Shown here in pieces: positions 35,801 to 40,922 of a stretch of 64,000 nucleotides of DNA. The notes below the pieces were generated by a model that worked only from the letters and a program-made list of their open reading frames with translations, did not search any database and was not told where the DNA came from. Origin of the DNA: Symsagittifera roscoffensis (lineage: Eukaryota; Xenacoelomorpha; Acoela; Convolutidae); contig NC_087066.1 in NCBI RefSeq assembly GCF_963678635.1, positions 1,076,201 through 1,140,200 of the forward strand, read 5' to 3'. Numbering within the stretch: the stretch's first letter is position 1; each line of letters opens with the position of its first letter. Position numbers and translations under genes: made by a program.

Positions 35801-38658
35801 GCGCCATTTGCACTTTCGTTATTGAAAAGCGTAATTCGCTTCCCTTTTACCAAACGAATAGAAAGAATCATTGGAGTGAGCGTGCATAAATTTTAGGACT
35901 TTTTTCCGAAAAAAAAAACAACACTAAAAAGCCACCCGACCTATATTGATGTCTTCACTTCTTTCATGGACACTCAAACAGAAAACAAGAGATAAAAACA
36001 AAACACATTCCAATAGCATCATATTGAAAGAGTTAAACACATCCCATAATCAGGCTAGGAGCCAAACACCTTTTGCATTACTTCAGTCAAATCAAACTCA
36101 GTTAGAAAACATGCGTTCAAGTTAAAATAATAATTCACAGATTAAGCTACCACCTAGAAGCTAGGCGAACTTAAATGTGACTCCTCTGCATAACGCAAAT
36201 TATCAATGACATGTGTCGTGTTTTTGTAGCTAAGCTAAGCGATGACTAAGCACTAATTGACACATGAATGATAAACGCATGTTCGGTGCAATCGTCCCAG
36301 CTAGTGCGAAGCGCTGAATAATTAACGTTGAACTGGCGGATCTATACAGCGGGAAATATAGTATGTTCAGGATTCTAGTCTAGACTAGTGTTTGTTTTTA
36401 GCTCAGCTCGCAGGTTGGTTCGTTATCTTACCCCAGTTTGGTGGCCCCTGGGTCATCGGAGGGACCACCCACTTGATAATCAGTCTCAGACCCTGCAGGG
36501 GGCCCGAACTGACCTCCGCCCTGAAACAACACGCATGCTTGAAGCACACACACGACTACTAAACTCTCCTCACCCCAATTTCAGTGTGCCTGCGCCCCCA
36601 CTCTGTTGCATGGCGGCCGCGTTCTCCTGGTCCAGCAGTGCCTCGGCCTCCTCATCATGTCTGCCCCCGTGCTGGGCGGGAGAAGAGAACCTATGGGAGT
36701 CTGCCTAAAGCGATCACTGCCAGCTACTCGACTAAACTAACAAGCGGCACAAGCTAAAATGGCACCGGACGCCAAGGCAGCTGCTGGATGAGAAAGGTGT
36801 TAAAAATAGAAACACTTGAGATAAAATGGGACTGAATTGAAATTAAAGGGGACTCAACCGAACATACACATAAAATACTAATAGACAGCTTAGCTTTTCG
36901 AGGACATATTTGAGACAAGGGACATGATATTATACTGTCGCTTTGAGTAGAATGGGTCTAAGGGCTGTCTAATGGCTACCTCCTGGAAGAAGGTGCTGGT
37001 CCTGAGTAGCACTTGCTTCAACTCAGTCAGTTCCAGGAAGTTCTTCTGTAGCTGCTCCTGGTTGGACAACAGCTCACGCAACTCATTCTCTAGCTTCTCC
37101 AACTGGTTCTAAAACACAACATCCACATTCTACTACAAAAGAATCAAACCTTATTTTGGGTAAAGTAGTTGTTGTTGTTGCCCTTCTGAGATCTATTCGT
37201 CGCTCGTTGTTGGGTCCAGGGTTGTGGGGAGTTTCAGGAATATTGCTGTCTTCTTCGGTTGCTTCCAGAGATCGGCTGGGGTTAAGTTCGTAGGATTTGC
37301 GATGCAGTCGAACAGGTGTATAGTTGTGTGGCTTGTTTGCTGGCAGTCCGGGCAAAGTTCGCCTACTGTCGGGTCAATTCTGTTCATGTATGAGTTCAGG
37401 AACTTTGAGTAGCCGGATCTGAGCTGTGCCAGTGTTCTTCTTGTTGTTCTTGGTAATTCGGTTTCTTCTTTGGCAATTTTTGGTGGATTGTGTCCGAGGA
37501 CTGCTGGGTATTCGTAGGTTTGTAAGGCGTCGCGTACCTCATTTGTAAGGCGTCGCCTACTCGTGGTGGATTCGTCTCCAACTGGAGCAAATGGTGCCAA
37601 CCCTGCCGCAACAGCGACAGACTTCCCAGAAAGGGACCCTATTCGTCTGGGTAAAGTAGTCTCCTCTACCCTCAGATGCCATAACGTACATTGCACTACT
37701 TAATTGTGTGGAATCCCCTAACCAACTGAGATCTTCTTATTCAATGACCACGCCTCAAGAGCTCCAAACAAATGCATTTTCCAAGCAAAAAAAATAGTCA
37801 GCATTTAATTACTAAAATTTCATGTCAATTTTACTGTTCAAAAAAAGTATGCCATTAATCAAAAATTATCCAAAGTTTCCGAGACCCCAACCCCTACATG
37901 AGAAGCGAATAGAGGGATGCTATGTATGGTATGAGTGAGTGGGGGTGTTGGTGGGTCAGGTCAACTCACGTCCAGTTCATTCATCTCCCTCGCCTGTGGG
38001 ACTTGTTTGTTGTCAGGCACACTGTTGGCCACTTTAATGTGCTGCTCCTTCTTCACCTCCTTCTCCACAAACCGCAGCTTCCTCTCCATCTCTTCACACC
38101 TGCGCACCTCATTCACAAACTTCCTCTGGAACGCATTCACCTCTGGATTCATCTGAACATAACACACAACGGCGCACAGTCATAATCACGCACATACACA
38201 CACACACACACGCGAAAAAAAAACATTAGACGTAAAAGATTTTGTTAACTACTCCCAAAACCGCTCTCCATTGCCAGAGGGGAGATTGGTGATACGGTAC
38301 CAAATTAACATACACTGGTACCATTGGGGAAATAAAAAACAAGATCCGATTTATACGTACAGGTACAGTTTCTCAAATGTTAGTCAATTTCTATGATTGA
38401 AACAGTCAACTGTGTACATCAACACATTTCAACCTGAACCATAATTCCGTAACAAACCCCCCTCTAGCGCAAAAATTAACAACTGTACAACTATGAGTAA
38501 ATGTTGACTAAACGGTAGGGCAATCTGAATTGACAATTACTCACATCTCTGAACTGGACCAGTCCACTCTCGCCCACCTCCCCCACACAGTTGTAGGCGG
38601 CCTCACTCTGCAGAAAGAGCTGATACAGGGCAACTTCTTCACACCGAAACAAAGACAT
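8743..38658 (-). CDS. ATP6V0A: V-ATPase V0 subunit a, whole gene (15 coding exons, one of them in two alternative versions)
   Basis: This gene encodes the 100-kDa subunit a of the membrane V0 sector, which forms the two proton half-channels against the c-ring and anchors the peripheral stators. Joined exons give 987 codons including stop with exon 4a, or 973 with exon 4b; every junction keeps phase. The N-terminal cytosolic domain comes from exons 1-7 (about residues 1-406) and the membrane domain from exons 8-15. The signature helix reading [15 protein letters not shown] carries the essential channel arginine at about residue 888. The protein ends EFQSKFY...PLEE-stop, as the family does. It is longer than the roughly 840-residue norm because the loop encoded by exons 12-13 is enlarged. 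Introns range from 55 nt (intron 12) to 17.6 kb (intron 11) and are full of transposons. The paralogue cannot be assigned. Family identification is certain; exon 13 is the least certain exon. Confidence 0.96.
8877..8904. repeat. Microsatellite (CATAT)n
   Basis: Five pentanucleotide copies within the last intron of the V-ATPase gene. Confidence 0.9.
9081..9373 (-). CDS. ATP6V0A: V-ATPase a, coding exon 14
   Basis: This 293-nt exon encodes [20 protein letters not shown], then [19 protein letters not shown] with the essential channel arginine, and the following helices ending [11 protein letters not shown]. The acceptor is GTTTAG and the donor GTATGT, splitting the last Trp codon. Confidence 0.97.
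9522..9863 (-). CDS. ATP6V0A: V-ATPase a, coding exon 13 (possible cassette)
   Basis: This 342-nt exon (114 codons, phase 0 at both ends) extends the cytosolic loop with a Glu run, a seven-Lys run, Gly-rich and Ser/Asp-rich segments, ending HGDSEAEE. The preceding intron is only 55 nt with a good branch-like TTGACTAAC. The donor GTTTCT is weak. Skipping it joins EEEE of exon 12 to FEFGQ of exon 14, restoring the usual loop length and frame. Confidence 0.75.
9919..10116 (-). CDS. ATP6V0A: V-ATPase a, coding exon 12
   Basis: This 198-nt exon (66 codons, phase 0 at both ends) encodes the acidic cytosolic loop, including a [14 protein letters not shown] segment similar to the short acidic loop in other animals, and ends HHEEEE. 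Its acceptor GGCAG ends the long intron 11. A 55-nt intron separates it from exon 13. Confidence 0.87.
10657..11115. repeat. Dispersed repeat R1, copy in intron 11
   Basis: It starts with AGCCAACAGACAGTTGGAA and ends near TATAAGAGTCTGAACTACG, with a central GATCACG...TTCGCTGTTCGA block. Similar copies occur near 19.4, 22.1, 29.8, 30.6, 31.3, 35.6 and 44 kb. Non-coding; class unknown. Confidence 0.7.
11264..11764. mobile_element. 500-bp MITE family, copy 3
   Basis: It has TGTTCCGACT and AGTCGGAACA ends and the same interior as the copies at 4939 and 5458. It lies within V-ATPase intron 11. A 17-bp palindrome TCAGGGC-AAGCCCTGA precedes it, as it does copy 1. Confidence 0.65.
11765..13369. other. 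Intron 11 sequence without recognised features
   Basis: AT-rich, with short unconvincing open frames (for example 12048-12383), no protein similarity that I recognise and no clear repeat. Confidence 0.4.
13370..13658 (+). repeat. E1 5' LTR
   Basis: It begins TGTGGTACAGC and ends TTACCACA. It differs from the 3' LTR by a few substitutions and two small indels (a CCTTGGAA-type insertion is present only in the 3' copy). Confidence 0.93.
13658..14455 (+). pseudogene. E1 gag, N-terminal part
   Basis: The ATG sits at the LTR boundary. The frame runs 165 codons to a TAG at 14153-14155 and continues in the same frame to a TGA at 14453, so one in-frame stop interrupts it. The content is typical of a Gypsy capsid: tryptophan-rich start ([20 protein letters not shown]), an acidic variable linker, then helical segments with ESFHAAL and [12 protein letters not shown]. 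The zinc knuckle lies in a shifted frame downstream. The protein would form the element's particle; this copy cannot make it without read-through. Confidence 0.8.
13659..13676 (+). other. E1 primer-binding-like site
   Basis: TGGCGCAGCCAGCAGG starts directly after the LTR; a TGG start is typical of Gypsy-type tRNA primer sites. The gag ATG (13658) uses the last LTR base, so the site also codes for gag residues. Confidence 0.6.
14508..15197 (+). pseudogene. E1 gag zinc knuckle and retropepsin
   Basis: The frame contains a CCHC knuckle ([14 protein letters not shown]; about 14675-14716) preceded by CPAMGKT, an arrangement typical of Gypsy elements. A protease follows with the active-site motif [10 protein letters not shown] (about 15000-15030). 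A further knuckle seems to lie in another frame just upstream, pointing to a frameshift between gag and this block. The frame overlaps the next by 16 bases. Confidence 0.82.
15182..15898 (+). pseudogene. E1 protease end and truncated reverse transcriptase
   Basis: It opens with [13 protein letters not shown], the distal protease motif, then the RT fingers with a Lys/Arg-rich linker, LLSEGHITK and [13 protein letters not shown], whose Asp is the first catalytic aspartate (motif A). Directly after, at about 15790, RT homology stops: the YxDD motif, thumb and RNase H are missing. A TGA at 15896-15898 follows, and the frame continues beyond it into the integrase part. Confidence 0.85.
15917..16765 (+). 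pseudogene. E1 integrase N-terminal part
   Basis: It is in frame with the RT block across one stop. After an acidic linker it carries the integrase zinc domain (HRGHPEAML...[10 protein letters not shown], an H-H-C-C finger at about 16500-16620) and the first catalytic region [10 protein letters not shown] frameshift near 16745 moves the reading to another frame ([12 protein letters not shown]). Confidence 0.85.
16746..17171 (+). pseudogene. E1 integrase core
   Basis: It continues the catalytic core: IRTDQS with the second Asp, and [20 protein letters not shown] with the catalytic Glu. The canonical D-D-E spacing can be followed only across the upstream frameshift. It ends in CSPFEA, typical of the region before the integrase C-terminal domain. 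Confidence 0.82.
17371..18153 (+). pseudogene. E1 pol tail, charged segment
   Basis: A 260-codon frame after the integrase, beginning with a helical stretch and then very rich in Lys, Glu and Ser. A related frame at 17114-17338 (other phase) precedes it, so frameshifts separate these pieces. No enzyme motif; probably the integrase C-terminal tail. Confidence 0.55.
18123..18689 (+). pseudogene. E1 pol C-terminus
   Basis: A 188-codon frame containing [20 protein letters not shown], an Arg/Ser-rich motif common at the C-terminus of Gypsy pol, followed by a helical domain ending near the 3' LTR. Confidence 0.6.
18803..18810 (+). other. E1 polypurine tract
   Basis: AAGGGGAG directly abuts the 3' LTR, as required for plus-strand priming. 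Confidence 0.7.
18811..19104 (+). repeat. E1 3' LTR
   Basis: 294 bp, TGTGGTACAG to ACCACA, about 98 percent identical to the 5' LTR apart from small indels by eye. Confidence 0.93.
19383..19835. repeat. Dispersed repeat R1, copy
   Basis: It starts AGCCGACAGACAGTTGGAC and ends near GCGACCTATGTGAGAATCTG; diverged from the copy at 10657. Confidence 0.6.
20110..20320. repeat. Partial copy of the Tc1-like foldback MITE
   Basis: It matches the right arm of the element at 39-769 (AATTCTTGATT...TTGCACCATATTAATTCTG), about 70-80 percent by eye, without intact ends. Confidence 0.6.
21035..22075. repeat. Degenerate array rich in AAATCGATTT palindromes
   Basis: ATCGATTTAAA and its inverse recur dozens of times in about 1 kb, with three early copies of a TTAGTATGAAAAAAGTACG module (about 21040-21140). 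No coding frame; flanked by ordinary intron sequence. Confidence 0.7.
22130..22565. repeat. Dispersed repeat R1, copy
   Basis: It shares the GATCA...TTCGCTGTTCGATAGTGGAG block and the end CCTATATAAGAGTCTGAAC. It contains a 12-base G run at about 22361 that other copies lack. Confidence 0.6.
23322..25515. repeat. Minisatellite, 35-bp unit, about 64 units, with an 814-bp higher-order period
   Basis: The unit is built around GTTTGGAGAAACTATTATTA and ACCTCGATCAT; full units are 35 bp and shortened variants about 32 bp. Blocks recur at about 814 bp (for example around 23832 and 24646, and 24111 and 24925), so arrays of variants were duplicated together. The plus strand of the consensus has no stop in any frame. 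It lies in V-ATPase intron 11. Confidence 0.95.
25516..27580. other. Intron 11 sequence, no gene recognised
   Basis: Holds G-rich runs (about 25887 and 26110), a small duplication of CAGTGCCGAAAAT near 26370-26410 and an R1-like start near 25820. Open frames here are short and unlike any family I know. Confidence 0.4.
27699..27965 (-). CDS. ATP6V0A: V-ATPase a, coding exon 11
   Basis: This 267-nt exon (89 codons) encodes two helices ([13 protein letters not shown] and [19 protein letters not shown]) and the start of the cytosolic loop. The donor GTCAGT opens a 17.6-kb intron that contains the LTR element and the 35-bp minisatellite. Confidence 0.95.
28299..28463 (-). CDS. ATP6V0A: V-ATPase a, coding exon 10
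   Basis: This 165-nt exon (55 codons) encodes [18 protein letters not shown], then [13 protein letters not shown], conserved helices and turns of the membrane domain. The donor is GTGAAC. Confidence 0.95.
28682..28924 (-). CDS. ATP6V0A: V-ATPase a, coding exon 9
   Basis: This 243-nt exon (81 codons) encodes the family block [21 protein letters not shown], the lumenal loop and PYPFGIDP. The donor is GTTAGT. Confidence 0.96.
29120..29259 (-). CDS. ATP6V0A: V-ATPase a, coding exon 8
   Basis: This 140-nt exon encodes the first membrane helices: [20 protein letters not shown], then a basic turn. The [14 protein letters not shown] motif is diagnostic of the family. The acceptor is TTTAG and the donor GTACAC. 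Confidence 0.96.
29380..29593 (-). CDS. ATP6V0A: V-ATPase a, coding exon 7
   Basis: This 214-nt exon encodes CWIPVTD, the [15 protein letters not shown] motif and [13 protein letters not shown] at the end of the cytosolic domain. A second CAG six bases inside the exon could act as a tandem acceptor that removes two residues (VQ). The donor GTAAGT follows one base of the next codon. Confidence 0.95.
29755..30100. repeat. Dispersed repeat R1, copy in intron 6
   Basis: Contains AATTCGATC, GCTTTCGCTGTTTGATAGCGGAG and ends at ACCTATTTGAGAGTCTGAAC. Confidence 0.55.
30600..31085. repeat. Dispersed repeat R1, copy in intron 6
   Basis: Shares the central GATCACGC...TTTCGCTGATCGATAGTGGAG block and ends with ACCTATATAAGAACACTCACTACG. 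A further truncated copy follows at about 31270-31460. Confidence 0.55.
31270..31460. repeat. Truncated dispersed repeat R1
   Basis: Only the right half is present (GCTGTTCGATAGTGAAG to CCTATATGAGAGTCTTCACTACG). Confidence 0.5.
31570..31765. repeat. tRNA-derived SINE on the minus strand with an inverted second head
   Basis: On the minus strand a head with AGAGCTAACGCAG and the B-box GGTTCGAATC is followed by a body ending GTCGGCTTAG. A second head fragment (31738-31765) lies in the opposite orientation, giving a near-perfect inverted repeat of about 26 bp around a 13-bp loop. Confidence 0.5.
32330..32425 (-). repeat. tRNA-like SINE head
   Basis: Read on the minus strand: A-box-like TGGCTGAGTGG and B-box-like GATTCGAAC only 22 bases apart, too close for a working tRNA. 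Probably a SINE relic. Confidence 0.4.
32430..34420. other. Intron 6 sequence, no gene recognised
   Basis: AT-rich; another copy of the GAGCTTCGCACCACTTGCGATA motif near 33220. No family-like open frame. Confidence 0.4.
34430..34600 (-). repeat. tRNA-derived SINE copy
   Basis: Minus strand: TTGGCCTAGAGGTAACGCCG (A-box region), degenerate B box GCGAACCC, then a body with TTGTCGGCTTAGTTGCC shared with the copies at 2.3 and 31.6 kb. Confidence 0.5.
34844..35164 (-). CDS. ATP6V0A: V-ATPase a, coding exon 6
   Basis: This 321-nt exon (107 codons, residues 229-335) encodes [30 protein letters not shown] and [12 protein letters not shown], standard landmarks of the N-terminal domain. The acceptor is GTGTAG and the donor CAG-GTCAGT. 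Confidence 0.96.
35377..35503 (-). CDS. ATP6V0A: V-ATPase a, coding exon 5
   Basis: It encodes the block VVAGVIKRE...[16 protein letters not shown], one of the most conserved stretches of the cytosolic domain (about residues 187-228). It is 127 nt; entry after two codon bases and exit in phase 0 fit both alternative exons 4. The acceptor is CTCTAG and the donor GTCAGT. Confidence 0.95.
35600..35975. repeat. Dispersed repeat R1, diverged copy in intron 4
   Basis: Recognisable by the central TTTCGTTATTGAAAAGCGTAAT block and the end CACCCGACCTATATTGATG. Confidence 0.45.
36432..36520 (-). CDS. ATP6V0A: V-ATPase a, alternative exon 4b
   Basis: This 89-nt exon has a TTTCAG acceptor and GTAAGA donor. 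It starts in phase 0 and ends after two bases of a Gly codon, exactly like exon 4a. It encodes 29 residues rich in Gly, Pro and Asp and ends TKL(G), matching the end of 4a although the rest differs. The product using 4b is 14 residues shorter. No transcript evidence is available to me. Confidence 0.85.
36574..36704 (-). CDS. ATP6V0A: V-ATPase a, alternative exon 4a
   Basis: This 131-nt exon has a TTTAG acceptor and GTGAGG donor. It starts in phase 0 and ends after two bases of a Gly codon. It encodes 43 residues, variable in sequence ([11 protein letters not shown] in the middle), ending LKL(G) just before the conserved VVAGVI of exon 5. Exon 4b, 53 nt downstream in the transcript, has the same entry and exit phases. 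Using both would bring in a TAG at the start of exon 5, and skipping both leads to a TGA, so one and only one can be used. Confidence 0.88.
36980..37108 (-). CDS. ATP6V0A: V-ATPase a, coding exon 3
   Basis: It encodes residues 100-142 (129 nt, phase 0 at both ends), a coiled-coil segment reading [14 protein letters not shown] and ending TFFQE, as expected for the N-terminal domain. The acceptor is TTTTAG. The donor GTAGCC is weaker than most in this gene, which fits a regulated splice choice to exon 4a or 4b. Confidence 0.92.
37170..37648 (-). mobile_element. 5'-truncated LINE insertion with 12-bp target duplication
   Basis: GGGTAAAGTAGT occurs at 37158-37169 and 37649-37660. Between them, on the minus strand, is the C-terminal end of a non-LTR retrotransposon ORF2: [20 protein letters not shown], a cysteine-histidine motif ([17 protein letters not shown]) and a stop. 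A short 3' UTR with an (AAC)n tail follows. It sits in V-ATPase intron 2. Confidence 0.9.
37970..38152 (-). CDS. ATP6V0A: V-ATPase a, coding exon 2
   Basis: It encodes residues 39-99 (183 nt, phase 0 at both ends). It contains the family motif [19 protein letters not shown] followed by a helical, Lys/Glu-rich stretch of the N-terminal domain. The acceptor is CAG and the donor GTGAGT. Confidence 0.95.
38545..38658 (-). CDS. ATP6V0A: V-ATPase a, coding exon 1
   Basis: It encodes residues 1-38 (114 nt, ends in phase 0), starting [17 protein letters not shown] and ending GLVQFRD, the universal N-terminus of subunit a. The donor reads GTGAGT. The ATG is immediately preceded by AG in a TG-rich tract, so a splice acceptor (5' UTR intron or leader trans-splicing) may lie just upstream. 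Confidence 0.94.
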
Positions 38659-38690
38659 CTCTACTCTCTTCTATTACACACACACACAGC
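38659..38690 (-). promoter_or_regulatory. Candidate splice acceptor directly before the V-ATPase ATG
   Basis: On the minus strand a TG-rich tract is followed by AATAG and then GAGTAG directly abutting the ATG. It looks like the acceptors inside the gene, so the 5' UTR may be cis-spliced or replaced by a trans-spliced leader. No upstream exon was found. Confidence 0.35.
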
Positions 38691-39930
38691 AAGCAGACAG
38701 TCCACTTTAGCTGAATTGAACAGGAAAAAAAGAAGGAGCTATATCGATCTGAAATCTTACAGTTAAATACTATTAAACTGCACGTCTAAGGAAGCAATGA
38801 AGTGAATAATGTATGTAAAGGCAGCAGCTTGGACTGTTAGTCAAAAAATATCCAATGGAAAAGACGTAACGTGCAAGAAAAAGACAGAATTTACATCAAA
38901 TCCACACAAGCCTATATATTCATAGCAGCTTATGGTTCATTACTACTGACCAATTCTAGCATTTACCAAAGTCTAAATGGCAGCGGATATAATTTCCTGG
39001 GCTGTATGTTCATCTCAAATAGAAATGTTAAGAGTGGTATGTGTTGTCTCAGTTAATTGCACAAACTCATATTTGATTTCGTTTCGTCCTCGGTTCGATT
39101 GAACTGTTTGACAAAATCAACAATTTTATCGTTTGAAAGGCATTAAATTTCTCTTGGTACTACTATGATAGACAGGTACCGCATGTATTTCGCGAGTAAT
39201 AATTCGAAAACTAAACTGTACAAATAATTCATTTTAAACATCTCAACTGAAATAAGTTATAAAATTTTCAGATTAAAAACTGTAATTATTATATTGTTTA
39301 TATCAAGAATAGCTCTAGGTGTATTATTCCGGGGCCCAGTCTATCATAGTAGTACATATCTCGGGGACCGATCGTTTAGCAGACCAATCTTTTAGCACAA
39401 AAAATGAAACATGAGTTTTTTAGCAGACCAACGTAACACAGTGATGGATGATAGATTGAAAGACTCAAAAAGACGCTCAAGTCTGGGGCCAAATTTCCCC
39501 AATTAAGACAATTATCTCAGGATTTGTCAACAAAACCATCAACTTCAAAATCACAACAGTCTAAATTAGCGGCGAAACAAAGATTGCCGCTCACAATAAA
39601 ATTCGGGTTGAATTGAAGCGCAGCGGTCGCTAATCGCCAATGCCGCGTTTGAAGTTAATTATCTGACTTTACAATTGTTCTGAGTCTGCTAAAAGATTGG
39701 TCAGCTAAAAAACCATCTGCTTGAGATATACTTGATGTTTTTCAAGTGGATGAAAACAAAGGGAAAATTGTAAACGTTTCTTCGTTTTCATGGTCAGTTA
39801 AAATTTTGGTGCGTGCTCAATGATCCCAAAATGAAAAATATGTCCCTTAGGTCCCAAAAAAGGCAGTCGCTTAATTCCTAAATCTTTTGAATTGGTCAAA
39901 GGTTAATTCAGCTGATTCTCGGTTTGAAGT
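38660..39930. other. Region upstream of the V-ATPase ATG
   Basis: No upstream coding exon found. It contains the probable promoter or 5' UTR of the minus-strand gene, plus two small inverted-repeat structures (39157-39355 and about 39384-39701). Confidence 0.4.
39157..39355. mobile_element. Small MITE-like inverted repeat element
   Basis: GTACTACTATGATAGAC and its exact inverse (17 bp) bound a 199-bp AT-rich segment without coding capacity. Confidence 0.5.
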
Positions 39931-40115
39931 CGCCAGAGCGCGCTACGCCTCTTTGAGGCGATAACCGGCTCTAAATTTCGTATAGAGTCCTACCTGCTGT
40001 TGGCAAGCTCGCAACACGTTGGTGCGACTGCGGCGGTCACTCTAGCGGCGGTCACTCTAGCTCGAAGCCTAATTGTTGTGATAAACTTATTAAATAGTTT
40101 AAGATAGAAGGTATC

Positions 40116-40922
40116 ATGAGTGGCAGAGGACGAAACAGAACTGGTTCCACCTCTACGAGACTTCGAGCGAAATGTGGATCATGCGAAATTGCAGTACAGG
40201 CAGCTGGTTTGCAGTGCGAGGACTGTGACTGCTGGTTTCACCCAGAATGCGTAAACGTCTCTGATGGGCAATATCAGCTTCTACAGACCTTGACGACTAC
40301 CTGCTGGTACTGTTCTCCTTGCTTCAAACAACGTCAAGACCGGTCGGTTATTGTTTCTCTATCTGCCACTGTAAATAAACTAGCCGAAAAACTCGAAAAC
40401 CTTGATACCACCCTCAAATCAGTCGATGCTGCGCCGAAACAGGCCACTGGACAAGAGGTGGACTCATCTGAAAAAACATATCACAGTGATGACTCCTATA
40501 AACATCGTGTGAAAATAGTGGGTATCCAAGAGAGCGAGAAGAAATTCACAGATGCTAGACAGTTTGACGACAAGACATCTATCGAGAATATTCTGGGAAA
40601 ACTAGAAATCAAAAACGCGAACGTAGCAGACTGTTTCCGCGCTGGCAAATACGATAAAACTCGTAACAGGCCACTTATAGTCTCGTTCAGCTCGATCTGG
40701 GACGCGCGACTCATCAGGTCGAAAGCAATTGAAAGAAAACTCTACCAAAGTGACTCCATTCTTATTTTGAATGAGCTGTCTCCTGCAGATCGTGCTGTAG
40801 AAAAACAGCTCCTAGCCAAACGACATGAGGTTATTCAGACGGGTGTTGACAAATCTAGAATAAAAATCCGAAACTTGAAACTATATATTGATGGTATCGA
40901 AACGAAATGTGACAAGAACTGA
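40116..40922 (+). CDS. LINE ORF1, PHD-finger protein
   Basis: 268 residues. A PHD-type zinc finger (Cys4-His-Cys3 spacing, CGSCEIAVQ...WFHPECV...CWYCSPC, about residues 20-69) is followed by a short coiled-coil segment, an acidic linker, and an RRM-like or esterase-free nucleic-acid-binding region (VKIVGIQESEKK...RPLIVSFSS...) found in ORF1 of many such elements. It presumably binds element RNA and chromatin. It ends with a TGA followed directly by CTA; the frame then stays open into ORF2 without any shift. ATG chosen because it is the first in the frame after upstream stops. Confidence 0.88.
   Translation: MSGRGRNRTGSTSTRLRAKCGSCEIAVQAAGLQCEDCDCWFHPECVNVSDGQYQLLQTLTTTCWYCSPCFKQRQDRSVIVSLSATVNKLAEKLENLDTTLKSVDAAPKQATGQEVDSSEKTYHSDDSYKHRVKIVGIQESEKKFTDARQFDDKTSIENILGKLEIKNANVADCFRAGKYDKTRNRPLIVSFSSIWDARLIRSKAIERKLYQSDSILILNELSPADRAVEKQLLAKRHEVIQTGVDKSRIKIRNLKLYIDGIETKCDKN

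Noticed and set aside
36432-36704. Exons 4a and 4b as two consecutive constitutive exons
   Set aside because: Joining them shifts the frame and gives a stop at the start of exon 5. The alternative acceptors I tried within 4b do not restore it.
37649-37696. LINE fragment extending to the start of the minus-strand frame at 37696
   Set aside because: The 12-bp duplication puts the 5' edge at 37648; the additional codons are host sequence in frame by chance.
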